This document shows positions 9,758 to 21,438 of a DNA stretch of 64,000 bases, one piece after another; within the stretch, counting starts at the first letter, position 1, and each line of letters starts with the position of its first letter. The translations under genes were made by a program, and so were the position numbers. Source of the stretch: CAKZLS01 sp963786305 (lineage in GTDB: Bacteria > Pseudomonadota > Alphaproteobacteria > Rhodospirillales > Defluviicoccaceae); the NCBI GenBank assembly GCA_963786305.1, contig CAWAYL010000008.1, positions 372,001 through 436,000 on the forward strand. The letters are read 5' to 3'. Under the pieces are notes generated by a model. That model ran no database searches, was not told the DNA's origin, and worked only from the letters and a program-made list of their open reading frames with translations.

Positions 9758-11794
9758 GCGGTAACCCTCGGATCGCAGTCAGGCGCTCCGGCGCCCGTCT
9801 GGCGCGGCAGCGAAAGGACGAACTCGGTATATTCGCCCTCTCGGGTATCCACGTCAAACGTGCCGCCATGCTGGTGGGTCACGATGTCATAGCTGAGCGA
9901 CAAGCCGAGGCCGGTTCCCTCCCCCGTCGGTTTGGTAGTGAAGAACGGCGTGAAGATCTTGTCCACCACGTCCTCCGGTATTCCCGTGCCGTTGTCGCGG
10001 ACCCGGATCTCGACGTCGTCCGGCCGACCGCGCGTCGATATACTGAGCGTCGGCACGTAGCCGCCGCCATTTTCTACCCTGCGTTTCTGAGTGGCGTAGA
10101 ATCCGTTGGAGAACAGGTTCAAGAACACCCGGCTCAAATCCTGCGGGATCGACCTCCAGCGTGCCGGCACCTTCATCGTAATCGCGCTCGAGGGCGATAT
10201 TGAAGTCCTGGTCCTTGGCCCGGGCGCCGTGATAAGCGAGATTGAGGCTTTCCTCCACCAGCGCGTTGACGTCCGCTTGCCGCCGTTCCCCCGGCCCCTC
10301 CCGCGAGTGCGAAAGCATGCTCTTGACGATGCTGTCGGCGCGGGCGCCGTGTTCGCCGATCTTCTTCAGGTTTCCGGTCAGGGTGCCGAACAGATCCTCG
10401 ACGTCGTCTCGCACCTGTTCATCCAGTTTCGGCAACACGTCTTCGAGAGCGTCCTTCAGTTCACCCAGCAGTTCCACCGACAGGTCGGAAAAGTTGTTGA
10501 CGAAGTTGAGCGGGTTCTTGATTTCGTGCGCGATACCGGCGACCAGTTGGCCGAGCAGCGCCAGCTTCTCCGCCTGCACGAGATTGGTCTGGGCCTGGGT
10601 CAGATCCCGGAGCGTCTGTTCGGCTCTGTCCTTGGCCTGGCGCAGCTCGTTTTCGTGTTCCTTCAGATCGGTGATGTCGGTGTAGACGGCGACCGTGCCG
10701 CCGTCGGGAGTCTTGCGTTCGGTGACGCGGATCCAGCGATTGTCGTTGTGGTGATGGGTGTGCGAGCCCGAGGGCTTGCCGTGCATCTTGTAACGCCGCG
10801 CCAACCACGCGTCGCGCGAGACCCCGTCCAGATCATGCAGCCCCCTGTCGAGCGCGGAACCGACGATCTCCTCGAAGGAAACACCGGGCGTCAGGATGTC
10901 CCCCAGTTCGGCGTAGAACTCCCGGAACTTGCTGTTGCATAACGCCAGCCGGTCGTCGCGGTCCCACAGCACGAAGCCGTCGGTGATGGTCTCCACCGCC
11001 GTCTCGATGGTCCTTCGTTGAGCGTCGCGCTCGGCGCTTAACCGGTCGCGTTCGATGAGGCTGTCGCGGAACAGACCGAGCGTGCGCGACATGGCGCCGA
11101 TTTCGTCGCTGCCCGCCGCCGGCAACTCCACCCGCAAGTTGCCGGCGGTGATGCCGTCCATCGCGGCGACCAGGCGGCCCAGCGGCAGGGAAATGGACCG
11201 CACGAGAAGAACCGTCAGAACGATCCCCGCGACCACCGCCAAGGCCACCACGGTGAGCGCCAGGTGCAACGTTTCGTCGGTGCGGCTCACGGCGGCCTCG
11301 CTGACCCTGCGGGATTGCTCCCGCAGTTCGGTGACAAGCGCCGCCAGTTTCTCGTCGGCGTCCTGAATGTGCGTCCGAACGGGCGCCATCAGCGAATTGC
11401 CCAGAACCCGTTGGTCCTGACTGTAGGCCTCGACCGCGACCATGGATTGCTGCATCACCCCGTCCGCGTCGGCACGGATCGCCGCCGCCGCCTCCGGGTC
11501 CACCGCGCCGAGCAGATCGAGTTGCCGATCAAGCCGCTGGCGCGCATTCTCCGCCCGGTTTTCCGAGTTCATGAGCAGGCTCACCGCTAGATCGGCGAGC
11601 CAGTATTTCATTTCGTCGAACTCCATGCTCGTTCGATAGGTGGTTTCGAGCACGTCGACGAACGTCGATTGCGCGGCCACGGTTTCGGTGTTGCGGACAA
11701 GCGCCCGGGTCAAAAAGAAAGAGGTTCCGAGAAACACGACCGCGCCGATGGTCGCCAGGATGATCAGCCGGGATCGAATGGATAATCGTACCAT
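9754..11794 (-). CDS. Membrane sensor histidine kinase (HAMP-PAS-HisKA)
   Basis: About 680 residues. The first transmembrane segment is at residues 10-30, followed by a helical periplasmic sensor (about 35-180). A second membrane segment leads to HAMP (about 195-245), then a PAS domain (about 265-385). HisKA carries HEIKNPLNFV (His near 419) and the ATPase domain has VRDNGTGIPEDV and GTGLGLSLSYDIV. A break near 10150 is cured by removing one C, giving VDPQDLSRVFLNL. It follows the haem-protein gene at 77 bp and overlaps the receiver gene, so it is probably the transducer of a redox- or ligand-sensing pathway. Confidence 0.88.
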
Positions 11795-11871
11795 GTGGGC
11801 TCCGTTTGCGTGCGCCTGTCACCACGACGGGTCAGAACGAGCCCACCCGCGCCGCAAATGTTGCATCAATC

Positions 11872-12624
11872 TTAGCGAAACAACGTCACGCTGATGACGG
11901 CTCCGAGATCGCCCTCCTCACCGCCCTCTTTCGGATACCCGGTGACGTCAAGTTCGCCCTTCGGCTGCCCATGGCACGTCAAGCACGATTCCTGATAGTA
12001 TTCGGGAAACAGAAACCGGAACGCCTCGCGGTTCTCGACGGTCACCGTATCCATGAACGGCTTACCGGCGGGCCAATCGCGCGACAGGAGCTCGCTTTCG
12101 ATAATCTTGGCTTCCCAGACGTCCGGCCGGGCTTTGCGGTTGCGGATCAGGTCCTTCGGCGCCGTTACCTTCATTGTGGCCTCGCCGCCCATGAGCGTGT
12201 CGAACCGCTCGTTGACAAGGCGGGCGAAAACCGCCGGGATGAATCCCTTGAACCCTACACCCGCCATGTCGATGGTGGATTGATGTTCGTCCGTCACCTC
12301 GACAATGGCCTGTTCGAGAGCGGCAACGGCGCGGCCATACCGGCTGGAGGGATCGACGCTGGACAGATCTTCGCCGGTGGCCTTGCGATAGCGATCCTGC
12401 GCCTCGGCCAGCACCACCTCGCCAGTCAGTCCCTTGTCGCCAATGGCCGGGTCGTTGATGAGATCCTGATTGGCCGAAATCACGCCGCGCGCCGATCGCA
12501 AGAGCTCGGCGAGACCCGCGGCGACGCCCTCGTCCGAACGCTCGGTGCTCCACGCCAAACGGGCGTCGAAAAGCATCAGCGCGAGAACGGTCGCGCTAAG
12601 GACCTTCCAACATCTGCTTAGCAT
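11872..12624 (-). CDS. Periplasmic DUF3365 (Tll0287-like) haem-binding sensor protein
   Basis: Intact 250 residues. A signal peptide (VLSATVLALMLFDARLAWS) precedes a helical DUF3365 domain. A c-type haem attachment motif CLTCH near residue 215, followed by GQPKGELD, sits close to the C-terminus, as in other DUF3365/Tll0287-like proteins. Such domains often occur in front of signalling modules. Here it is a separate protein encoded first in an operon with a membrane sensor kinase, so a haem-based redox or gas-sensing input is a fair inference. Confidence 0.8.
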   Translation of the reverse strand: MLSRCWKVLSATVLALMLFDARLAWSTERSDEGVAAGLAELLRSARGVISANQDLINDPAIGDKGLTGEVVLAEAQDRYRKATGEDLSSVDPSSRYGRAVAALEQAIVEVTDEHQSTIDMAGVGFKGFIPAVFARLVNERFDTLMGGEATMKVTAPKDLIRNRKARPDVWEAKIIESELLSRDWPAGKPFMDTVTVENREAFRFLFPEYYQESCLTCHGQPKGELDVTGYPKEGGEEGDLGAVISVTLFR

Positions 12625-12842
12625 TCATTGTTTCTCCGCGTTCGTTCCTTTGCATGGAGTGGCAAACCGCGAACCGTTCTCGCTCACCGCGCTCCGCGCG
12701 TCAATCGTGTATGAAAATGGGGAGTGTCGCCGCGTTTGTCATCGGCACGCGCTGCGCGGCGACGCGGGTCGTTGACAATATGGTCCGGAGACACGCCTTC
12801 TTAACGACCATTTACCGGTCATGTCGCATCGGCGCGGACAGT

Positions 12843-15800
12843 CTAATAGCGGTACTCCCATTTCACGCCAACGGACCCCGAGGCATCCTGCGTCCCCTCG
12901 CCGACCGAACTCTCGAGGGAAATACTGTCGGTGATCTCGACCTCGACCCGATAGACCGTGCTGCCCGGTTGGGTCCCCTGCACCGTTTCCACATAGATTC
13001 GGTCGCCGATATATTTCCCGGCGCGCAACGCCGCGTCCTGCCCGTCGTCGCCGGTGCTCTCAACCGACAGCACGTCGATCCCGAGCGTATTCTGCACATT
13101 CGACAGCAGCGTTTCCGCAACGCCGCCGCCGCCGCTCGTCAAGCCCTGTACGGCGATGGCCAGCTGTGCGGCCTCCAAGGCCGAGAGCTGCGATGCATTC
13201 TTTCCGAACAGAACTCGGGGCAGGATTTCTTCCTGCGGCAGGGGCGGCGACGAACTGAGCTCGAGTTTCGGGTCGGATGCCGGTCCGGAGATGCTGATGG
13301 TGGCGGTGAAATCGCCCTGCGAGTACTCGGCGACGATATCGATCCTCGGCTCGATCTCCTTTCCGCCGTCGAGCGTGACCACGCCCTTGGTCAACACGAA
13401 GCGCTTGCCCGCAAAGTTGAACTGGCCACGGATGATCGACAAGGATCCCTCGATCACCGGAGCACCGGTCGTTCCGGTGATCCGGAAGGACCCGCCCCAT
13501 TCCGATTCCAGTCCCCGTCCGTTGACATAGACCTGCCTCGGCAGATCCACCGTGAGGTCGAGGTCGATCTGCGAGGGCTCGGGCGGTTCTTGCTCTTGCA
13601 GTCCGGACCGGGGCTCGCCCTTCGCGTTGACCTCGGTCACATCGAGGGTAACCACCGACGGCGGCAACTGATCCACAAGGCGGATATCGACCCGGTCTGT
13701 GGTGATTTTTCCCTCCAGCCGGCCGCGCGTGGCGGTGCCGCTGAAACCCACCTTGCCGGTGGCGGTAGCGGTCACGTCGTCGCGGCGCACCAGGGTAGCC
13801 TGATCGAAACGGACCGCAACCTCGATGGGCTTGCCGGCGAGGTCGCTCACGTTGGCCGTGCCGTCGCCGGAAATTCGGCCGGTTCCGCCATCGGTTCCCG
13901 ACAGCGTTATCTTGATGACCTGAGCGCGGTCGACGGTGGCGCTCAGATCGAGGCTCTCGATGAGCGTCCCGGCGACGAAATGCTCGTAGGTTCCGTTGTT
14001 GATCGTCACTTCGCCGCTCGGCATCGGTTGCGCGATGGTACCGCCGACGTCGACGGCAATGCGCCCGAGCCCGGCAAGCCGCTGATCGGGAAGCGGCAGC
14101 AATTCCCACAGCGGTTCCAACTGGCCCTCCCACCGCGCCGTCGCGGCGATCGGCGCGCGCTCGTCCACCGACGCCTGCAAGGTGCCGGCATCGACCACCA
14201 GGGGACCGCGCGCCGTTATCACCAGATCCTGGTCGCCGATCCCGGCGATCCGCGCATCGACATCGACCCGGCCGCCGCGCCAGACAGCATTCACGGTCAT
14301 GTCGACGGGCGGAGCCTCTTTGAAGTCGGACTCCCCATAGGCAATGTCCTGGCCGCGGATCGTCATCGTGCCCCCGAGGCCCTTGCCCTCGGCACGCACG
14401 TTCGCGTCGGCGGCGAGCGTGCCTTCCAGGGGCAGAGACGGGTCGAACTGGCCGATCAGATCGAGCGGCAGCGCGGCGATCCGAAGGGTCGCCTGGGTCC
14501 GCGCGCCGCCGAGTTGGCCATTGGCGGCGACCGTGCCCTTGCCGATACCGACGGACAGGTTCTGGACACCGATCGCATCGGGAGCATAGCTCACCGTGGC
14601 GGGAGCGCGCGAGTTTCAGGGGATAGGTGCCGAGGGCGCCGTCCAGCTGGCGCAATGTGACCGTGTGGGTGTCGCCCTTCATGGCGTACCGCCCGGCAAG
14701 CGGAAACACGGACGTCGGGTTCGCTCGCGCCGTCGATCCGCACCTGGAACCTGCGTCGGCCAGCGACCCGTCGACGTCGGCCGTCAGCGTTTTCGCGGTG
14801 AACGCGGCGGAGCCGATATCGCGGCCTTCCAGCTTCGCCGTTCCCCGGGGCGTTCCCAGAAGATCGCCGAGCGCCGCCGTCAGCGACAGCCGCTCCGCCT
14901 GGAATGCCTGTTCACCATCCATGGTAAGCGACAGCGAAGATGCGTCGAACCGCAGATTGGCGGTTTGCTTGCCCCCCTGGTCGCCGAGCCGGAGATCGAC
15001 CTCGGAGCGTCCGGCGACGCCAACGCCGGCAACGTTGAGACCGCCGGGTTCTTCGATATTCGCCCGCAGATGGCCGGTCATGGCGCCGCCGTCCAAAGGC
15101 GCGCTCAGATCGCCGGCGATGCGCACACCCAGCACCTCTCCGGCGAGGCCCCGGAGGTTGAGCGCGGCGAAGTCCGGCACGGCGAACTCGGTGCGCAGGT
15201 TCGCCGAACCGAGACCGGTCCGAGCGTCCAGGGACAGCGCGCCCGACGGGATTTTGCATCAGATCGCTGGCGGCGATCTTCAGATCCGCGGCGGGGATCG
15301 CGACCGTATCGACGGCGGCGTCGCGCAGCTCGACGCTCAGCGTCCCCGTGGCGTCTTCGACGCTGCCCTCGGCGTGGGCCGTCATCGACAGAGCGCCCGA
15401 AAGCGCGACGCCGGCGAGGCGGGAAAACGCGGACAGATCGGCCGCTTTCACCGTGGCATCCGCGGCGATGGTGTCGTCGATCCGCCCTTCGGCACGGAGT
15501 TCGAGCAGGTCGCCGGCGTCCACATCGGCGTCGAAGCGCACGTTGTCGGCGCCGGCGAGGTCGAACGAACCGCTCAACCGTACCCCGCCCCGCAGCAATT
15601 CGTCCGCCTCGGCGTTGCCGATGGAGGGTTGCGAGATCTCCCCCCGCCACGAACCCTCGAGGTTCAGGGTCTCGAGATTGCCCTCGGTTTCGGCGGACAA
15701 CCGGGCGCGTCCGGCAAGCGGCATGTCCAGTGCCTTGCCGAGCTCGGAAACGTCCGCGACGGCGGCGTCGAGCGCGGCCGCAACCTGTTGCGTCGACAAG

Positions 15801-17237
15801 CCGAACCGACCGTGCCCGGACAGCGACGTCGGTCCGCTTCCCGCTTCGATGCGATCGATCGTCAGGGTTTCCGCCGCCATGTCGAAGGCACCGGAAACCT
15901 CGATCGTCGCCGTTTCGCCGGTCAAAGCCGCGGCAGCGGGGTCGCCGAGGTCGAAACCGTGAGCGTCGATCCGCGCTTCGATGCCGACGGGGTCGCGGGA
16001 CAGATCGGTCCCGGCGGAAAGATCCAGACGCTCGGTGGTCATGACGCCTGGCATCGTCAGATCGCCAACCGACGCAACGAGATCGACGGCGGGAGCGGTC
16101 AACGCGCCGCTCAATTTGATATCGCCCGCGACGGCGCCGACACGCAACGGCGACAACAGCGGTTCGAGGTCGGCCCCCGTCGGCGCGCTCACGTTCACGG
16201 TCGCGTCGATCCTGGCATCGGCCAGGTCGGCGTGCCCCGAACCCGTCACCGCCACGGCCTTGGTTGCCACCTTCAGGTGATCCACCGTCACGGCGTCCAG
16301 ATCCCGCGCGTGCGCACCTACCGAGAAGCTGATCCCGCCGGCGACGAGAGGCTTCAGTGGGTCTTCGAGCATCCCGCTCACATCGGCGCGGCCATCCAGC
16401 GACACATTGGTGACCTGATCGCGATCGATGCGAAGCGCGGCGGTCACATCCACCAGTCCCTGCACTTCGGCGGCAAGATGGGCGCGCCATGCATCAAGCG
16501 GTCCCTCTCCCTTGAGGGAGACGGTTACCGGGGGATAGGGGGCGAGGCCGAGCAGGCGCGCGATCAGTCCGCCTTCCGGTTCACGGACGTCGAGATCGAC
16601 GGACAGCGTCCGGGCCGTCGGATCAAGCTCGCTGGTCAACGTCACCAGCCCGTCGGCGTCGGTGCGCTCGAGCCGCAAATCGGTTTGCACCGTCCCGCCC
16701 ACGTCGCCGGCGACCTGGCCCGAAAGGTCGAGCACCATGGCTTCGCCGACGACCGGCTCGGTCAGCGCGATATCGCGGACCTGAATGCTATCGACCTGAA
16801 TATCGATGGGCAGGGTCGGAATTTCCAGCGGCCCCGCCGGCGCGTCATCCGGCGGCTCTTCCGGCGGGGATGCGGGCGGCAGGCGCGCCAGGTCAATTCC
16901 CGCGGCATCGACGTTGGTGATGTGCAGCTTGCCGGAAAGCAAGGCGAGAGGGCGCCATTCGACGAGGGCGCGGTCAACGGTCAGCCACGGTCCCTTGATC
17001 GTCGCTCACCGCTAACGAGCCGACGGACAGGCTGGTCGGCAGCTTGGGGCCGATCGACCCCACGGAAACCGTCTGGTCCGGTCCGCTCAACGCCTCGCCG
17101 ACGGTGTCGGCAAGCATCCGCCGCCCGGTTTCCGTTTGCACATAGACATATGCCCCTGCGACAAGCGCGACGAAAACGGCGGCAAACCCCGCCGTCCCCC
17201 ACGCGATCCAGCGCCCGATGGTTCGCAAGCGCGCCAT
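12843..17237 (-). CDS. tamB: Translocation and assembly module subunit TamB
   Basis: About 1,460 residues. An N-terminal signal anchor (IGRWIAWGTAGFAAVFVALV) is followed by a very long repetitive beta-strand body. The gene ends with a TamB/DUF490 domain and an aromatic terminus (GVKWEYRY). Breaks near 16990, 15255, 14735 and 14610 need bridging. TamB spans the periplasm as a beta-taco and works with TamA in outer-membrane protein or lipid transport. It starts one base after the tamA stop, the classical tamA-tamB arrangement. Codons 13060-14590 are the cleanest stretch and contain the DUF490 core. Confidence 0.9.
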
Positions 17238-17238
17238 G

Positions 17239-19171
17239 TCAGAACGCCTGACCTATGCTGAAGTAGATCTGAAACGGATCGTCGACACCGCTTCGCGGAT
17301 TGAGCGGAAACGCCACGTCCAGCCGCAACGGACCGAACGCGGTGTAGTACCGGAATCCCAAACCCGCCGCCCACTGAAATTCCTCGGACAGTTCCGGCAG
17401 CACCAACTCGTAGGCATTGCCCGCCGCGAAGAACGGGACGAGGCCGAAATCCCCATAGACCCGGGCCCGGAATTCCCCACCGAACTCGATCTTGGAGCGG
17501 CCGCCGATGGGATCATCGTCGTCATCCAGCGGGCCCGACCAACTGATAGCCGTAGCCGCGGATGGAATCGCCGCCGCCGGCATAGATGCGCTTGTTGGGG
17601 GGAATATCCTCTCTGCTCTCTCCCACCAGCGAGCCTACCCGCACGCGCCCGGCGATGACGTAGCGCCTCTCCTCGTCGAGGGGATAATATCCGGAAACGC
17701 CGACCTCGGTGAAGTTGAAGGTCAGCGGCTTGTCCGAGGCTCCCACGTACGGTACCAGGGTAAGGTCCAATCGCACGCCCTTTTGCGGATTGAGCTTGCT
17801 GTTGGTTCCGTCGAACCTGAGCGTACCCGGCACCCCCCAGAGCAGGGTTTCGGTGAATTCGTCCTCGCCGCTTCCCTTGAGATTGCTGTACTCCATAAGC
17901 CCGCCCAACGACGCCTTCCAGCGTTTCGAGACCGGCCATTTTATGCCGCCGGAAATGCTGCTGTCCAACCCTTCGTAGGCGTCGGTATCGGTGTTTCCGG
18001 CCTCGGCCTGGGCGTACACGGATCGACCGGTTATGCGGAAATTGGGCCGCTCGAAGCTGATCACGCCCCGCTGCTCCAGGAAGTCCGCTTGTGCGGACAG
18101 CTGAAGCTGTTCGTTGTTTCCAAGGAGATTGTTGTGCCGCCAGTATGCCTTGCCACCGACGCCGCGATCCGTGGACACGCCGATACTGGCCCCGACGGCG
18201 CGCGGTTTGTCCTCCTCGAGAGCGATGGTGAGGGCAATCTGGCCATTGGCGTCGACCGTATCGGCGTGTTTCACGATCACCGACGAGAACAGACCGGTGC
18301 CGACCAGATCGGCTTGCAGGTCGTCCATCTGCTTCTGCTTGTAGGGATCGCCCTGCTTCCAAGGAATCCATTCCCGCACGTAGGACTCGTTCGTGCGCTC
18401 GAGGCCGGTGACCGTGACCGCTCCGTACGTCGCGCGCGGCCCGGGATCGACCAAAACGTCGACGGAGAGCGTGTGCTGCGCGAAGTCGGCGACGGCCTTG
18501 CGGTCGGTCCGCTTGGCGAGCGGCCGGGCCTCGTTGCGAAGGATACCGAGAAGCTTGGCACCGGCGGCCACCACCTTGGCCCCCTCCGCCCGCTCGCCCA
18601 GTTCCAGGCCAAGCTCCTCGGGCGTAGGTTTGGGCGGCGGCGGATCGTCGGCGGCTGTTCCGACGTATTCAATTTCATAAGCGGAAAGCAGAAACGGCGG
18701 GCCGGGATCGATGGAAAATTCGACCATGACGGGATCGGCGTCGGCGTCGATCTTGTGGTCGATGGTGCCTTGGTAATAGCCCTCAGAGCGGAGCACTTTG
18801 CCGAAGCGTTCCGCGTCTTCCTCGGCGCGCCGGTTCACGCCCGATAGCGTCGTCGGCGGCCGATCCTCGAGGGCGATCAACTGCGAGCTCTCTTTCATCA
18901 GTTCCTTGATGGCCTCATCCTCGGTGCCGGTGATCTCCACCTTATATGGGATGCCTTTCGCGGCTTCGTCGGCCGCGCTGGCGGAAGGTCCGGTCGCGGC
19001 GGCGCGGGGCTCGGGGGTTTCGGGAAATACGGGAGGCTCGTCGCTCTCCGCGCGCGCGGGCGTTGTGGCGGCCGCGGCCACGCAAACAACCGCCCCGAAG
19101 ACAACGGCGGCCATCAGGCGACAGCTGCGAGCCATGGGTTTGGGCATAGTGAGCGCTCGCGCTGCGGTCAT
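17239..19171 (-). CDS. tamA: Outer-membrane assembly factor TamA (Omp85 family)
   Basis: About 643 residues: signal peptide (VVFGAVVCVAAAATTPARA), three POTRA-like units, then a 16-strand Omp85 barrel. The barrel has GGGDSIRGYGYQLVGP (the conserved loop 6 RGY motif) and FGPLRLDVAFPLN, and ends in a C-terminal phenylalanine (FSIGQAF). A break near 17530 shifts the last 95 residues. The annotated ATG at 19171 may be too early; ATG 19147 (MPKPMARS) would also leave a complete signal peptide. It inserts into the outer membrane and partners with TamB just downstream. Confidence 0.9.
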
Positions 19172-19354
19172 TTTGGCTGCTGATTAATCAAGATTGCTTG
19201 ACGTGATACCGATGAACGCGATGGCCAACATGGTACCCACACGACCTGGACGACGTGTTCATAAAGGTAATATGGTACCGATGGCAATCCGCAGCCGCAA
19301 CGAAACGCCGCGGCGGGCGCAAAGTTCCATTTGACGGTGGCGAACAGCAACAGC

Positions 19355-19696
19355 ATGGCGTGGACGTATCTGCTTCTCGGCTCGCTGCTCGAGATCGGTT
19401 GGGCGGTGGGCCTGAAATACACCGACGGTTTTACCCGTTTGTCCCCGTCCCTTCTGGTTGCCGCCGGGATCATCGCCAGTTTCGCGCTGCTGACGCTGGC
19501 CGTTCGCAACATCCCCGTGGGAACCGCCTATGCCGTTTTCACCGGTATCGGCGCCGCCGGGACCGGACTGCTGGGGATAGCGCTGTTCGATGAACCGGCG
19601 AGCATTCCGCGTCTCATCAGTCTCGGCGTCATTGTCCTCGGCGTGGCCGGGCTCAAGATGTTCTCGGAAGTTCCAGCGCCGGCGGCCGAACGGTGA
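19355..19696 (+). CDS. SMR-family exporter, Gdx/SugE-like subunit 1
   Basis: About 113 residues with four transmembrane helices. It has the essential glutamate in helix 1 (LLGSLLEIGWAVGLKYTDG) and the GTAYAVFTGIGAAGT motif of small multidrug resistance proteins. The WAVGLKYT signature favours the Gdx/SugE (guanidinium exporter) branch. A second SMR gene follows 13 bp downstream, which suggests a heterodimer. I start at ATG 19355 (MAWTYLLLG), the usual family start; an in-frame TTG lies further upstream. Confidence 0.85.
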   Translation: MAWTYLLLGSLLEIGWAVGLKYTDGFTRLSPSLLVAAGIIASFALLTLAVRNIPVGTAYAVFTGIGAAGTGLLGIALFDEPASIPRLISLGVIVLGVAGLKMFSEVPAPAAER

Positions 19697-19709
19697 GGGA
19701 GCGCCGGCA

Positions 19710-20024
19710 ATGGCGTGGATGATGCTGATCGTCGCGGGGTCGTTCGAGATCGCCGGCGCCATCAGCCTTAAATTCAGTCAAGGGCTAACCCGGCTTTGGC
19801 CCTCGGTCGCCATGTTCGCGGCGTTCACCGTCAGTTTCGCCCTGCTCTCCCAGGCGGCTCGCGACATCCCCATCGGAACCGCCTATGCGGTTTGGACCGG
19901 TATCGGCGCCGCCGGAACGGCGGTGCTGGGAATGCTGCGCCTGGGAGAATCGAGGCGGCTCGCGCGCATCGCCTGTCTCGGCCTGGTTATCGCCGGCAGC
20001 GTCGGCATGAAGCTGTTTTCTTGA
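19710..20024 (+). CDS. SMR-family exporter, Gdx/SugE-like subunit 2
   Basis: Intact 104 residues, four helices, MAWMMLIVAGSFEIAGAISL with the conserved glutamate and GTAYAVWTGIGAAGT in helix 3. It is paired with the preceding SMR gene. Paired SMR proteins in which each subunit has a fixed topology normally function only as heterodimers. The helix 1 motif here (EIAGAISLKFSQ) differs from the Gdx consensus more than subunit 1 does, so the pair may have a shifted substrate range. It converges on the MscS gene, with stops 22 bp apart. Confidence 0.85.
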   Translation: MAWMMLIVAGSFEIAGAISLKFSQGLTRLWPSVAMFAAFTVSFALLSQAARDIPIGTAYAVWTGIGAAGTAVLGMLRLGESRRLARIACLGLVIAGSVGMKLFS

Positions 20025-20045
20025 CGTTCGCCTCGTCTTCCTCCG

Positions 20046-21388
20046 TTACGCCGACGCGGCCTCCCGCGCCCGGTTCATCGTCACACTCAGCTCCGATCCG
20101 CTCTTGATATGCAGGTCGCGCTGCGGGAACGGAATGCTGATCCCGTGTTCGTGGAATTTATCCCACATGCCGAGCAGGATATCGCTGCGGACATTGGCCA
20201 CTCCGTTCACCGGATCGTTGATCCAAATGCGCAATTCCATATCCACCGAGCTGTCGCCGAACCCCATCACCCGGCAGACCGGCGCGGGATTGGTCAGCAC
20301 CCGGGTGACGTCGGCCGCCGCCTCGACGGCGAGCTTGATCGCCAGGCGCAGGTCCGAATCATATGAGATACCGAACGGGAGCAGAAGCCGGAGCTGTTCG
20401 CTGCTGAACGATAGGTTGGTCACCCGCTGGGTGATCAAGTCCTCGTTGGGGATGAGCCATTCCTTGCCGTCCCGCGTGGTGACGGAGGCGTAACGGGCAT
20501 TCAATGCCGATACCCAGCCGAAGGTTTCTCCCACTTCGATGACGTCGCCGGGCTTGATCGACCGGTCGAGCAGAAGGATGACACCGCTGATCAGGTTCGA
20601 CACCAGCTTCTGCAACCCGAAACCGACGCCGACGCCGACCGCGCCGGTGAACACGGCGAACGCCGTCAGGTCGATGCCGACGCTGCTCAACGCAATCAGA
20701 AAAGCCACCGTAATCAGGGAAATGCGGATCAGCTTGCCCGTGAGCACCCGGAATGACGGGGTCAGACCGCGAACGCTCTGCATGCGGTGCTCGAGGATCC
20801 GCGAGCCCGCCAGCGCGACCCAAAGAAGCACGGCAAGCTGAAGGCCCGCCTTCAACACTTCGAAGACCGACAGGTGCACGCCGCCGACCCGCGTTCCCAC
20901 GCTGTCCAGAAACAGGATCGTCGGCTGCACCAGATCGAGGATATTGAGGGTGGCGATGGCGAATGCGGCAATGGCGATCAAACGCGCGAGCGTTTCGTTC
21001 CTGATGAGGTTGGACGTCATCCGGATGATGATCCAGACGCCAAGCAGGTTGACCCACGTGCTCAACAGCAGATAGGGCCAGCCCAGCGCCGAACTCACCA
21101 CGATCGCCAAACCGAGAAGGACAAACGCGATCCCCGGATAGGCAATGGAGTGCACAACGCCGATCATCCGCGCGACCGTTCTCCTGCTTGCCCAGAAACC
21201 CGCAATCCTCGACTGCAGCGCTTCTGTGCCGGGCGCGCCAGATAGAACGCCACCGCCATTCCAGCCCCAATCACCGCCAGTTGTATCAGCGTTGACCAGA
21301 CCAGTAGCTCGGTCAGCAACCAGTGTTCGGCCCTCATTTGCAGGTTGCGAAGGGCGATCCAATCAAGAATTCTCTCGTATCCATACAT
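20046..21388 (-). CDS. Mechanosensitive ion channel, MscS family
   Basis: About 447 residues: roughly six predicted membrane helices, then the MscS pore and beta domain (GAVGVGVGFGLQKLVSNLIS; LLLDRSIKPGDVIEVGETFG; WLIPNEDLITQRV). The true N-terminus (ATG 21388, MYGYERILDWIAL) lies in another frame and joins near 21240. MscS channels open in response to membrane tension during hypo-osmotic shock. The extra N-terminal helices mark it as an MscM/MscK-like larger member. It is divergent from the TAXI gene. Confidence 0.9.
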
Positions 21389-21438
21389 GAAACCTGAACT
21401 CCTTCTTGCTCTCGGACTCCGAGTGTCCCATATGACAC

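Noticed and set aside
19190..19354. Possible guanidine riboswitch before the SMR pair
   Set aside because: ACGA occurs twice but not as tetraloops of two GC hairpins; only a 5-bp stem with a 10-base loop is present, so no known guanidine class fits.
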